A DNA stretch of 64,000 bases from assembly GCA_930971385.1 (NCBI GenBank), contig CAKNGB010000001.1, positions 193,670 to 257,669 of the forward strand, written 5' to 3'. Positions within the stretch are counted from its first letter, which is position 1. Each line of letters begins with the position of its first letter. The DNA is from an uncultured Clostridia bacterium. GTDB taxonomy: Bacteria; Bacillota; Clostridia; Christensenellales; UBA1242. The notes beneath the pieces were generated by a model. It did not search any database. It worked only from the letters and a program-made list of their open reading frames with translations, and was not told the origin of the DNA. Of the stretch, positions 51,237 through 59,224 are shown piece after piece. Made by a program: the position numbers and the translations under genes.

Positions 51237-53201
51237 ATGAAAATTAATGTGCTTACGCCTAAAATTTACAATCGAATTGCGGCAGGCGAAGTGGTGGAAA
51301 AACCAGCAAGTGTTGTTAAGGAACTTGTGGAAAACAGCATGGACGCGGGCGCAACTAAAATCAAGGTGGAAATATATGACGGCGGAATAAGAGATATTAT
51401 TGTGACCGATAACGGCTGTGGAATTGAAAAAGAGGATTTGCCACTTGCTTTTCTTCCTCATGCCACAAGCAAAATTCAAAATGTGGACGATTTGGACAGC
51501 ATTTCCACACTTGGTTTCCGAGGCGAAGCACTTGCCAGCATTGCGTCCGTTTCCATGGTTAAACTTTCCACAAAAACGCCTAATTCTGAAAGCGGATACA
51601 TGATTGAAGCAAGCGCAGGCGACATTTCCAAGGTCAGCGAAATTGCAAAATCTAACGGCACAACCATTCGCGTTTCCAACCTCTTTTTCAACACGCCAGC
51701 ACGAGCAAAGTTTTTAAGAAAACCTAAAACGGAAGAAGGCGATGTGACGCACCTTGTGCAAAGGTTCATGCTGTCAAGGCCAGACATTCAATTCGAGTAT
51801 TATGTTGACGACAAATGTATATATAGTTCCACAACGGGTAAACTTGAAGATGTTGTGTATCTAATTTATGGCAGAGATATTTATGACCACTTATTAAAAG
51901 TTGAGGGTGCTGAGGACTATGTTTCAGTCAGTGGCTTTGTTGCGTCGCCAAAGTGTTCAAGACCTAATAGAACTTGGCAAACCTTGTTTGTTAACGGAAG
52001 ATATGTGGAAAATTACCAAATTTCAGCGTGCATACAAGGTGCTTTCGAGTCGTTTTTAATGAAAGGTAGGTTTCCAATTTATGTTTTAAACCTCACTCTT
52101 CCATTTGATAAGGTGGATGTGAATGTTCATCCTAATAAGAAAGAAGTGAAATTTCAAGAAAGTGCTAAGGTTTTCATGTGCATAAGGCGAGCGGTGGAAA
52201 AAGCACTTGTGGGTGCGAACCTCATTGCCGATTTTGAATTTACAAATCGTGAGGAAAAAGATTGGAGCAAATTTTCCATTGAAAATGACCCAGAACCACG
52301 CCGAACGCATTTTGATGCCGAGTTAAAAACGAATATCGACGGCGCGTCTTATAGCGAGGGCGCAAACTATATGGTTTCCATCGACCACACCGACGATACC
52401 AAAATTCCAACCGCGAAAGATTTGCAAAAAAAGGGTATTGATGTTATCAATATGCCAGAATTTTCCAAGATTAAAAACGATAAGAGGCTAAGAAATAAAC
52501 CAGGCGGATTTATATTTTTCGACCAAACAGAAGAACGACTTTTAAAAGAAGTTGACTTAACCGTTCCTCCAAAAAGGGAAGAAGTTAAAAAAGAAGAACC
52601 ACAAGAGGAAGAGACTTTCATTGACGCAAATGTCAGCGAAGAAGTGAAGATTGTTGGCGTTGTGTTTAAGACCTACATCATTGCCGAATATCGCGACAGT
52701 GTTTATGTCATTGACCAGCACGCCATGCACGAGCGTCAACTTTACGAAAAACTCAAAAAACAAATCGACACCAACACGCTTTTAAGGCAAGATTTACTTG
52801 TTCCTTACGAGTTTTCTCTTCAAAGTTTGGATGCTGAAAAATTTAGCGATAAGATTGACAATTTGAAAAATTTGGGCTTTACAGTGGAAGAAAACGGTTT
52901 AGATTTCAAAATCAGCACCGTGCCATTTGTTTTGAATGGAATTTCTTTGAATAAGTTTGTGGAAGACATTTTGGCAGACGAAACGCTGGGCGAAAAGAAA
53001 GCAAGTGCGTTCGTTAACGAAAAACTTTGTCAAACGGCTTGCAAACACGCCATTCGTGCAGGCGACAGCGTGACGAAAGATGAAATTGTGTATCTCATTG
53101 AAGAAATGCAAAAAAACATCCTTCTTTGCCCACACGGCAGACCTATTGTTGTGAAAATTTCCAAGAAAGACTTTGAAAAAATGTTTAAAAGGGTGCTTTG
53201 A
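51237..53201 (+). CDS. mutL: DNA mismatch repair endonuclease MutL
   Basis: Couples mismatch recognition to strand incision. The 654-residue protein has the GHKL ATPase (AAGEVVEKPASVVKELVENS, DNGCGI, TLGFRGEALASI) and the transducer domain, an acidic linker (~340-445), and a C-terminal dimerisation domain with the endonuclease motif DQHAMHERQLYE. CPHGRPIVVKI near the end completes the metal site. So this is the nicking type, as expected for an organism without MutH. GGAG precedes the ATG. The stop codon shares a base with the miaA start. Confidence 0.97.
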   Translation: MKINVLTPKIYNRIAAGEVVEKPASVVKELVENSMDAGATKIKVEIYDGGIRDIIVTDNGCGIEKEDLPLAFLPHATSKIQNVDDLDSISTLGFRGEALASIASVSMVKLSTKTPNSESGYMIEASAGDISKVSEIAKSNGTTIRVSNLFFNTPARAKFLRKPKTEEGDVTHLVQRFMLSRPDIQFEYYVDDKCIYSSTTGKLEDVVYLIYGRDIYDHLLKVEGAEDYVSVSGFVASPKCSRPNRTWQTLFVNGRYVENYQISACIQGAFESFLMKGRFPIYVLNLTLPFDKVDVNVHPNKKEVKFQESAKVFMCIRRAVEKALVGANLIADFEFTNREEKDWSKFSIENDPEPRRTHFDAELKTNIDGASYSEGANYMVSIDHTDDTKIPTAKDLQKKGIDVINMPEFSKIKNDKRLRNKPGGFIFFDQTEERLLKEVDLTVPPKREEVKKEEPQEEETFIDANVSEEVKIVGVVFKTYIIAEYRDSVYVIDQHAMHERQLYEKLKKQIDTNTLLRQDLLVPYEFSLQSLDAEKFSDKIDNLKNLGFTVEENGLDFKISTVPFVLNGISLNKFVEDILADETLGEKKASAFVNEKLCQTACKHAIRAGDSVTKDEIVYLIEEMQKNILLCPHGRPIVVKISKKDFEKMFKRVL

Positions 53202-54100
53202 TGAAAGCGCTGTTCATTCTTGGCCCAACAGCAGTGGGGAAAACTGCAATATCAGTTAAACTTGCCAAACATTTTGGTGGCGAGATAATTTCTTGCGACT
53301 CGGTGCAGGTGTATCGTGGGTTGGACATCGGCTCGGCAAAGATTAAAAAAGAGGAAACAGGCGGCGTTCCACATCATTTAATCGACATCGTTTCGCCAAA
53401 GGAAGATTTCACGGCTTTTCAATTTGTTTCGCTTATGAAAGAGAAGATAAAGGAAATAAGTGAAAGAAACAAACTTCCAATCGTGGTTGGTGGTACAAGT
53501 TTATATGTGAAGTCGCTTATTTTAAACTATAATTTTGGCGGGGCTGGAAAAGACGAGAATTTAAGAAAAAAACTGGAAGTAATTTTGAAAAATGAGGGCG
53601 TGGAGAAACTTTACTCTTATCTTAAAACTGTCAATTTGGATTTGGCAACAAAAACAGAAAAAGATAATCCTGTGAGAGTTATTAGGGCGATTGAAATTGC
53701 GTTAGGTAGCGGAGAAAAAACCTCGTCAAAAAGTGAAATAGACTCGCTTATTTTTGCTCTCACCATGGAGAGAGAAAAGTTGTATGAAAGAATAAATTTG
53801 CGTGTGGATATGATGCTTGATGAAGGGCTTGTGGATGAAGTTAAAAGGTTAAAAGAGGAAGGTTTAACGCGAGAGAATTCTTCCATGAAAGCGATTGGAT
53901 ATAAGGAAGTTTTATCGTTCTTAGACGGCGAAATTTCCTATGAGCGCATGGTGGAGTTAATTAAACAGCACAGCCGAAACTATGCCAAAAGGCAGTTGAC
54001 ATTTCTTCGTGGCATGGAAAACATCAACTATATCGACGCTGAGGAGGAAAACTCCTTTCAAAAAATATGTGAAAAAGTTAAGGAGTGGTTAAATGGATAA
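53201..54100 (+). CDS. miaA: tRNA dimethylallyltransferase MiaA
   Basis: Adds the dimethylallyl group to A37 of tRNAs reading UNN codons, producing the substrate of MiaB. The 299-residue protein has the P-loop GPTAVGKT near the start, ISCDSVQVYRGLDIGSAK, GGVPHHLIDI, PIVVGGTSLYVKSL, and the C-terminal SRNYAKRQLTFLR motif. The ATG at 53201 overlaps the mutL stop, with AAGGGTG upstream; the in-frame TTG at 53198 is not preferred. The 3' end overlaps the next gene by 8 nt. Its position after mutSL is common in Bacillota. Confidence 0.97.
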   Translation: MKALFILGPTAVGKTAISVKLAKHFGGEIISCDSVQVYRGLDIGSAKIKKEETGGVPHHLIDIVSPKEDFTAFQFVSLMKEKIKEISERNKLPIVVGGTSLYVKSLILNYNFGGAGKDENLRKKLEVILKNEGVEKLYSYLKTVNLDLATKTEKDNPVRVIRAIEIALGSGEKTSSKSEIDSLIFALTMEREKLYERINLRVDMMLDEGLVDEVKRLKEEGLTRENSSMKAIGYKEVLSFLDGEISYERMVELIKQHSRNYAKRQLTFLRGMENINYIDAEEENSFQKICEKVKEWLNG

Positions 54101-55319
54101 GAAAAAACTGGAAATTTTAAACGAAATTGAAAAAAATCTTCAAGACAGATTTAAAAAGATAGACGATGTTGCACTTTTCAATCAAAACAAGGTGCTTGAA
54201 GCGTTTAATAAAAGAGAAATAACAAATCAACATTTTGCAGGAACAACTGGCTATGGCTACACCGACAAAGGTAAAGACGGGCTTTGCAATGTTTTTGCTG
54301 ATGTTTTTAACGCGGAAGACGCACTTGTTTCTGTGCATTTAACAAGCGGAACTCACGCCATTGCCACAGCGCTTTATGGTTTGTTAAGGCCAAAAGACAC
54401 ACTTCTTTCCATAACTGGCGACCTTTACGACACACTTTCCGACACGCTTTTCGGCAAAGATAATGGAAGTTTGGAAAGTTTGGGCGTCAACATCAAATTT
54501 GTTGATTTAATAAATTCCACTTTTGATGAGGATAAGATTTATAAACTTGTTAAAAAACTTAAACCACGCGTGGTGTTTGTGCAAAGGTCACGAGGCTATT
54601 CGGCAAGGAAGGCGCTTTCTATTTTTGACATGGAAAACGTGTTTAAAAGAATTAAAGAGATTTCTCCAAAATCGTTCATTGTGGTTGATAATTGTTACGG
54701 CGAATTTATAGAAGTTAAAGAACCAACCGAAGTTGGTGCCGATGTTTGTGTGGGAAGTTTGATTAAAAATATCGGTGGTTCGCTTGCTCCAACAGGTGGA
54801 TATATTGTTGGCACAAAAGAGGCACTTTCTCACATTGAAAACCGCTTAACTTGCCCTTCTCTTGGAAGGGAAACAGGCTCGTATGAGGCTGGCTATCGCT
54901 TATTCTATCAAGGGCTTTTCATGGCTCCTCACATCGTAAGTCAAGCAGTGAAAGGCGCCTACTTAATCGGCGAAGTGATGAAAAGGCAGGGCTATAAAAT
55001 CATTCCAGACACAAGCGAGAATTCCTTCGACATCATCAAAAGCATTGTGTTTAACACCGAAGAGGAATTAATTAAATTTGTTCAACTTATTCAAAAACTT
55101 TCGCCAGTTGACTCCAACGCCCTTCCAATTCCATACGACATGGCTGGCTATACCACCAAAGTTATCATGGCGGCAGGCACTTTTGTGGAGGGGGCGTCAA
55201 TCGAACTTAGTTGCGACAGTCCCATCAAAAAGCCATACATTGCATACTTCCAAGGTGGCATAACCTATGAGCAACTCAAAATTGTGGCATACAATCTTTT
55301 AGATTTTTCGGAAAAATAA
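54093..55319 (+). CDS. Methionine gamma-lyase family PLP enzyme (YnbB / aluminium-resistance family)
   Basis: A 408-residue fold-type I PLP protein. The PLP lysine is in GSLIKNIGG. HFAGTTGYGYTDKGKD at the N-terminus, HLTSGTHAIATALYGL and VVDNCYGEF are typical of this Cys/Met metabolism-related family. Its Bacillus member YnbB is also found near miaA/hfq. The exact substrate is unknown; 'methionine gamma-lyase family' and 'aluminium resistance' are inherited names. It overlaps miaA by 8 nt and ends the miaB-mutS-mutL-miaA run; a terminator follows. Confidence 0.9.
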   Translation: MDKKKLEILNEIEKNLQDRFKKIDDVALFNQNKVLEAFNKREITNQHFAGTTGYGYTDKGKDGLCNVFADVFNAEDALVSVHLTSGTHAIATALYGLLRPKDTLLSITGDLYDTLSDTLFGKDNGSLESLGVNIKFVDLINSTFDEDKIYKLVKKLKPRVVFVQRSRGYSARKALSIFDMENVFKRIKEISPKSFIVVDNCYGEFIEVKEPTEVGADVCVGSLIKNIGGSLAPTGGYIVGTKEALSHIENRLTCPSLGRETGSYEAGYRLFYQGLFMAPHIVSQAVKGAYLIGEVMKRQGYKIIPDTSENSFDIIKSIVFNTEEELIKFVQLIQKLSPVDSNALPIPYDMAGYTTKVIMAAGTFVEGASIELSCDSPIKKPYIAYFQGGITYEQLKIVAYNLLDFSEK

Positions 55320-55363
55320 AATTTTTACAGATTGCTTTTTCTTTGATAACACTATGGTGAGAT

Positions 55364-55389
55364 AAAAAGGGCGAGTAGTCCTTTTTTTT
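55364..55389 (+). terminator. Terminator of the mutSL-miaA operon
   Basis: AAAAAGGGC (55364-55372) pairs with GTCCTTTTT (55378-55386; one G-T) around GAGTA, followed by more T. Confidence 0.85.
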
Positions 55390-55467
55390 CATGTCTAATT
55401 GCTTTTAAGTTTTTCTGTTTTTAGGCTTATTTGTTCTTATTTTTTTGTGGTTTTAATATGATATTAT

Positions 55468-56085
55468 ATGACATATAAATCACATTCTTTTATCAATGGG
55501 CTGAGGTTTTCTTGCGTTAAGGCGATGAAAGAAAATCGCATTAAATTTATCATCACGCTTGTTTTGGTTTTGATTGCCATTTCTGCTGGCGTTTTTGTTG
55601 CCATAAAAAACACGGCAAACAGTTCCTTATCCAGCCTTCAAGAGATTTCGCTTGACGATTTTGCCTCTGGCTTTGTGGGTTCTTCCTCTGCATTTTTTTC
55701 TCGAACGCTTTCGCTTACCATTAATGTTTTAATTTTATTCGGTGTTTCTTTTGTGCCTTTTCTTTTTCCGCTTGCTGAAGTTTTGATTGTTTATCGAAGT
55801 TATCTTTTTGGATTAAATTTTACACTAATTTTTCTTCTTTATGGCTTAGGTGGAAGTTTAACGGCAATTGTGGTCATTTTGCCATGTCAACTTCTTACAC
55901 TTTTCATTCTCATAATGTTCTATTTGGTGCTTTCAAAAATCAACGGCAACTGCAAACGCTATGGCGGAACGGACTGCAACAGATTTCTATTTTTGTTGTT
56001 TGGCTTACTTCTTTTAATTGCCGTCAATCTTGTGGAAACAATTCTTCTTTACCTATTAAATGGGCAGGTGATTTTGGTTATTTAA
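55468..56085 (+). CDS. SpoIIM-like (DUF95) integral membrane protein
   Basis: A 205-residue protein with five probable membrane helices. The pattern resembles stage II sporulation protein M: a first helix ending SAGVFVAI, an outer loop, an ILFGVSFVPFLFPLAEV segment, then YRSYLFGLN and LLYGLGGSLTAIVVILP, where the conserved G and P residues fall. SpoIIM works with SpoIID and SpoIIP in remodelling septal peptidoglycan during engulfment. The neighbouring DD-carboxypeptidase fits a wall-related role. No ribosome binding site precedes the ATG, and TATGAT (55457-55462) lies 5 nt before it, so the mRNA may be leaderless. An internal ATG at 55525, preceded by AAGG, is an alternative start. Family assignment is moderate. 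Confidence 0.6.
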   Translation: MTYKSHSFINGLRFSCVKAMKENRIKFIITLVLVLIAISAGVFVAIKNTANSSLSSLQEISLDDFASGFVGSSSAFFSRTLSLTINVLILFGVSFVPFLFPLAEVLIVYRSYLFGLNFTLIFLLYGLGGSLTAIVVILPCQLLTLFILIMFYLVLSKINGNCKRYGGTDCNRFLFLLFGLLLLIAVNLVETILLYLLNGQVILVI

Positions 56086-56137
56086 TAATTAGTATAAAAA
56101 TTTTCCTTTTGCAAAATATATGTAAAAGGAGTTTTTT

Positions 56138-57289
56138 ATGAAAAAGATACTTTCTTCATCCCTCTTAGTTTTCCTTACACTTTGCTTTCTTATTTCTCCA
56201 TGTGCAAGAATTGCAATTGCGGAAAACGATGTTGACATCTCATCAAGGAGCGGAATTTTAATGGACTATGCAAGCGGAGAAATCTTGTTTGCAAAAAATG
56301 CGGAAACACATCTGCCAGTTGCCAGCATGGTTAAAATGATGACCATTTTAATTGCGCTTGAAGAATACGATGCAAACAATGTGACGCTTGACACCATGAT
56401 TTCCACCACCGAAAACGCTTCTGGAATGGGTGGCTCGCAGGTTTTCATCGACCCGTATGTTGAGTATTCTTTCGAGGACTTATTAAAATCGGTTATCATG
56501 GCATCGGCAAACGATGCTTCTGTTGCACTTGCGGAGTATTTCAATGGCAACGAGAAAAGTTTTGTTAACAGAATGAATAAGCGCGCAAAAGAACTTGGCA
56601 TGACAAACACCAACTATGTTAACTCGACTGGGCTTCCAGCACCAGAGCAATATTCTTGCGCAAAAGACTCAGCAATTCTTATGCGAGAAATTTTGAAGCA
56701 TGACCTATATCATAACTACTCTTCCATTTGGATGGACACGCTCACTCATCCGTCTGGCAGAGAAACCGAACTTGTGAACACAAACAAACTCATCCGCTAT
56801 TTTGAGGGATGCGACGGCGGAAAAACAGGCTCCACAAACGAGGCGGGTTGTTGTTTGACCGCTTCGGCAAAACGAAACGACATGAGGCTTATTTCTGTTA
56901 TCATTGGTGCGGAAAACAGCAAAACTAGGTTCAACGAAAGTTCTCTTCTTTTAAGTTATGGTTTTGCTAACTTTGAAAACAAGTTGTTGGTGGATATTAG
57001 CGCGCCACTTAAAAAAGTTAAAGTGAATAAAGGTAAACTTGATGAAGTTGATGTTTATGGCGAAGAAAATTTCAGTGTGATTGTTAAAAAGGGCGATAAT
57101 GCTACCTATGAAACTAATATGGAAATTCCAGACGCAGTCAAAGCGCCACTAGGAAATGGAGATGTTGTTGGTAAGGTTGTGATAACAAAAGAAGGAAGTG
57201 TGATTAAGGAAGTTAATGTTATTGTGAAAGAAGATATTAAACATTCCTCATACTTAGACAACTTCAACAAAATCGTGGAAAACTGGTAA
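56138..57289 (+). CDS. Serine-type D-alanyl-D-alanine carboxypeptidase (DacF/PBP5-like)
   Basis: Trims the terminal D-Ala from peptidoglycan stem peptides outside the cell. The 383-residue protein has a cleavable signal peptide (1-29, ending IAIAEN), the S63-x-x-K66 motif in VASMVKMMT, SAN in MASANDAS, and KTG in GGKTGSTNEAG. A C-terminal beta domain (~275-365) and a weakly amphipathic end complete the PBP5/DacF outline. AAAGGAG precedes the ATG. It lies after a SpoIIM-like gene and before scpAB, as dacF/dacB-type genes do in several Clostridia. It could act in vegetative growth or in the cortex. Confidence 0.93.
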   Translation: MKKILSSSLLVFLTLCFLISPCARIAIAENDVDISSRSGILMDYASGEILFAKNAETHLPVASMVKMMTILIALEEYDANNVTLDTMISTTENASGMGGSQVFIDPYVEYSFEDLLKSVIMASANDASVALAEYFNGNEKSFVNRMNKRAKELGMTNTNYVNSTGLPAPEQYSCAKDSAILMREILKHDLYHNYSSIWMDTLTHPSGRETELVNTNKLIRYFEGCDGGKTGSTNEAGCCLTASAKRNDMRLISVIIGAENSKTRFNESSLLLSYGFANFENKLLVDISAPLKKVKVNKGKLDEVDVYGEENFSVIVKKGDNATYETNMEIPDAVKAPLGNGDVVGKVVITKEGSVIKEVNVIVKEDIKHSSYLDNFNKIVENW

Positions 57290-57307
57290 TATCGCATATA
57301 TTTTGAG

Positions 57308-57336
57308 AGAAAAGGGTGTAAAAAACACTCTTTTTT
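57308..57336 (+). terminator. Terminator of the carboxypeptidase gene
   Basis: AAAGGGTGT (57311-57319) pairs with ACACTCTTT (57325-57333; one G-T) around A5, followed by T. Confidence 0.85.
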
Positions 57337-57349
57337 CTTTTATTTTTGC

Positions 57350-57379
57350 TTGCTAATTTATTTGAAGTTTTGTTATAAT
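57350..57379 (+). promoter_or_regulatory. Extended -10 promoter of scpAB
   Basis: TTGCTA (57350-57355), 18-nt spacer, TGT directly before TATAAT (57374-57379). Confidence 0.7.
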
Positions 57380-57401
57380 TAACTGTATAAAGGAGTTTTA
57401 G

Positions 57402-58175
57402 GTGGCAGAAGAGGAAATTGTGCAAGAAAAACAGGAAGATATGCTTCTCGCGACGGATGCATATCGCTTTAAACTCGACAATTTTGAAGGCCCTCTTGAC
57501 CTTCTTCTTCACCTTATCAAAGAAGCAAAACTTGACATCGCCACTGTTAAACTTGCCGACATCACCGAGCAATATCTTAACTATATGCAAGATTTAAAGA
57601 ACATCGACATGGACAGGGCAAGCGAGTTCATCACTGTTGCTGCCACTTTGATTGAAATTAAATCGAAAAAACTTCTTCCAGTTGAGCAAGAGGCAACCGT
57701 GGATGAAGAAGAGGATGATGAGGCAATTCTTTTGAGGCGCCTAAAGGAATATGAACTTTTCAAAAAGGCTGGGCAGGAACTTAAAGGTATTGAAGATATA
57801 AATAAACTCTATCGCGCACCAGGCAAGGAAACCGAAAAGGTAAAAATTGTTATGAAAGATATGGTGCTTGACAAACTTCTTGACGCTTTTGCCAAACTTT
57901 TAACGCGTGAAGAACTTAAAAAAGCAATCAAGAACGATGAACCAAAAAAGATTGTGAAAGACAGATTCACAGTGGCAGAGAAAATCATTTCCATAAGAAA
58001 TTTTGCCAAGGAGCATAAGAGGTTTGAGTTTGAGGAACTCTTTGCCGACGATATGACAAAAAGTGAACTCATCAATGTGTTTTTGGCGGTTTTGGAACTT
58101 TTGAAACTTCAAACAATCAAGGTTTTGCAAAACGGAACTTTTGGAAATATTGTGATAACTTCAAATGAGGTGTGA
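57402..58175 (+). CDS. scpA: Segregation and condensation protein A
   Basis: The kleisin subunit of the bacterial SMC-ScpAB condensin complex, which organises and separates chromosomes. The 257-residue protein has the N-terminal SMC-neck-binding domain (FEGPLDLLLHLIKEAKLDI, then DITEQYLNYM), the acidic helical middle that binds ScpB, and a C-terminal winged helix that binds the SMC head (VFLAVLELLKLQTIKVLQ). It starts with GTG at 57402, preceded by AAGGAG. scpB follows after one base. smc is not in the window. Confidence 0.96.
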   Translation: MAEEEIVQEKQEDMLLATDAYRFKLDNFEGPLDLLLHLIKEAKLDIATVKLADITEQYLNYMQDLKNIDMDRASEFITVAATLIEIKSKKLLPVEQEATVDEEEDDEAILLRRLKEYELFKKAGQELKGIEDINKLYRAPGKETEKVKIVMKDMVLDKLLDAFAKLLTREELKKAIKNDEPKKIVKDRFTVAEKIISIRNFAKEHKRFEFEELFADDMTKSELINVFLAVLELLKLQTIKVLQNGTFGNIVITSNEV

Positions 58176-58176
58176 T

Positions 58177-58842
58177 ATGAAAGTGGAAAATAAAAAAGAG
58201 TTAAAGGAAATTGTTTTATCCATTCTTTTTGTGGCAGGCGACGGCTTGGATAAAGACTTTATCTTGCAAAAACTGGAAATTTCGCCGAAGGAACTTGACG
58301 AGATTGTTGAAGAACTTTGTAAGGAGTATAACGGCGAAAAGGGTATTCATGTGATTAAATATAAAAACAAAGTTCAACTTGCTTCCAACCCTCAATATGC
58401 TGAATATATCAGCGAGGTTTTGAACCCTGTGCGAGAAAAGTCATTGACAAGGGCGGCACTTGAAACTTTGGCGATTATTGCATATAAACAACCAATCACA
58501 AAACTTGAAATTGAAGATATTAGGCGCGTCAATTGCGACTATGCAGTGCAGATTTTGGTTGACCAAAACATGATTGAAGTTGTGGGAAGAAAGGACGCTG
58601 TTGGAAAACCTCTTCTTTTCGGCACAACGGAAAACTTTTTGAAAAGATTTAATTTAACAGACCTTGCTGATTTACCAGACTATGAACAACTGCTGGAAAG
58701 AATTAGAGTCATCAACGAGGAAGAAATTAAAAATGCAGAAAGCGACAGTTTGTATAACGAATTTGAACTTCAAACCGAGGAATTGCCTGACTTTTTGAAA
58801 GATGAAGACGAATTGAATAAGGTGACAGGCGACGCGTCGTAA
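58177..58842 (+). CDS. scpB: Segregation and condensation protein B
   Basis: ScpB dimer binds ScpA within the SMC complex through two winged-helix domains. The 221-residue protein shows both: a first domain ending NKVQLASNPQYAEYI and a second with RAALETLAIIAYKQPITKLE, RRVNCDYAVQILVDQNMIEV and KPLLFGTTENFLKRF. A variable acidic C-terminal tail follows. GAGGTG precedes the ATG at 58177; the in-frame ATG at 58165 lies in scpA before that site. Confidence 0.96.
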   Translation: MKVENKKELKEIVLSILFVAGDGLDKDFILQKLEISPKELDEIVEELCKEYNGEKGIHVIKYKNKVQLASNPQYAEYISEVLNPVREKSLTRAALETLAIIAYKQPITKLEIEDIRRVNCDYAVQILVDQNMIEVVGRKDAVGKPLLFGTTENFLKRFNLTDLADLPDYEQLLERIRVINEEEIKNAESDSLYNEFELQTEELPDFLKDEDELNKVTGDAS

Positions 58843-58938
58843 CGCCTAAAAAAATAAAATTTTAACTTCAAAAAATTTACAACTTTTGCAATTTAATTTA
58901 CTCTTTTTTCACAATACAAAAATAAATAACACTTTAGG

Positions 58939-58968
58939 CACATTCTTTTAAAGAGGATGTGTTTTTTT
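58939..58968 (+). terminator. Terminator of scpAB
   Basis: A 10-bp stem with two T-G pairs (CACATTCTTT at 58939-58948 with AGAGGATGTG at 58952-58961) plus T6-7. It is 97 nt after the scpB stop. The gene-free stretch 58843-59224 also holds the hairpin repeat at 59042 and the promoter at 59153; no gene is seen. Confidence 0.75.
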
Positions 58969-59041
58969 AAAATTAACAACTCTAATTTTTAAATGGCAAT
59001 TAATTTTAAATTTAATTTTCTCAAGATTTTGGCTGGTCGCG

Positions 59042-59076
59042 TTGCATAATACACCATATGTTGTGGTGATATGCAA
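59042..59076. repeat. Interspersed TGCATAATACAC hairpin element, copy 3
   Basis: TTGCATA (59042-59048) pairs with TATGCAA (59070-59076), and CACCA (59052-59056) pairs with TGGTG (59064-59068). It shares TTGCATAATACACCATAT with the element at 22659-22676, and its outer stem and right arm with 25070-25106. Confidence 0.75.
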
Positions 59077-59152
59077 TAAATTGGCGCTAAGTGCATCAAA
59101 ATTATGAGTGAGAAGGAAATTAAGAGTTTTTTTAAAATCTTCACATATTGTT

Positions 59153-59180
59153 TTGTAAATTTATATTTATTTGTTATAAT
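59153..59180 (+). promoter_or_regulatory. Extended -10 promoter of the P-type ATPase gene
   Basis: TTGTAA (59153-59158), 16-nt spacer, TGT directly before TATAAT (59175-59180). Confidence 0.7.
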
Positions 59181-59224
59181 TTAATATATAGTCGTTTTTT
59201 CCGATTTATTTTTAAGGAGTTTTA

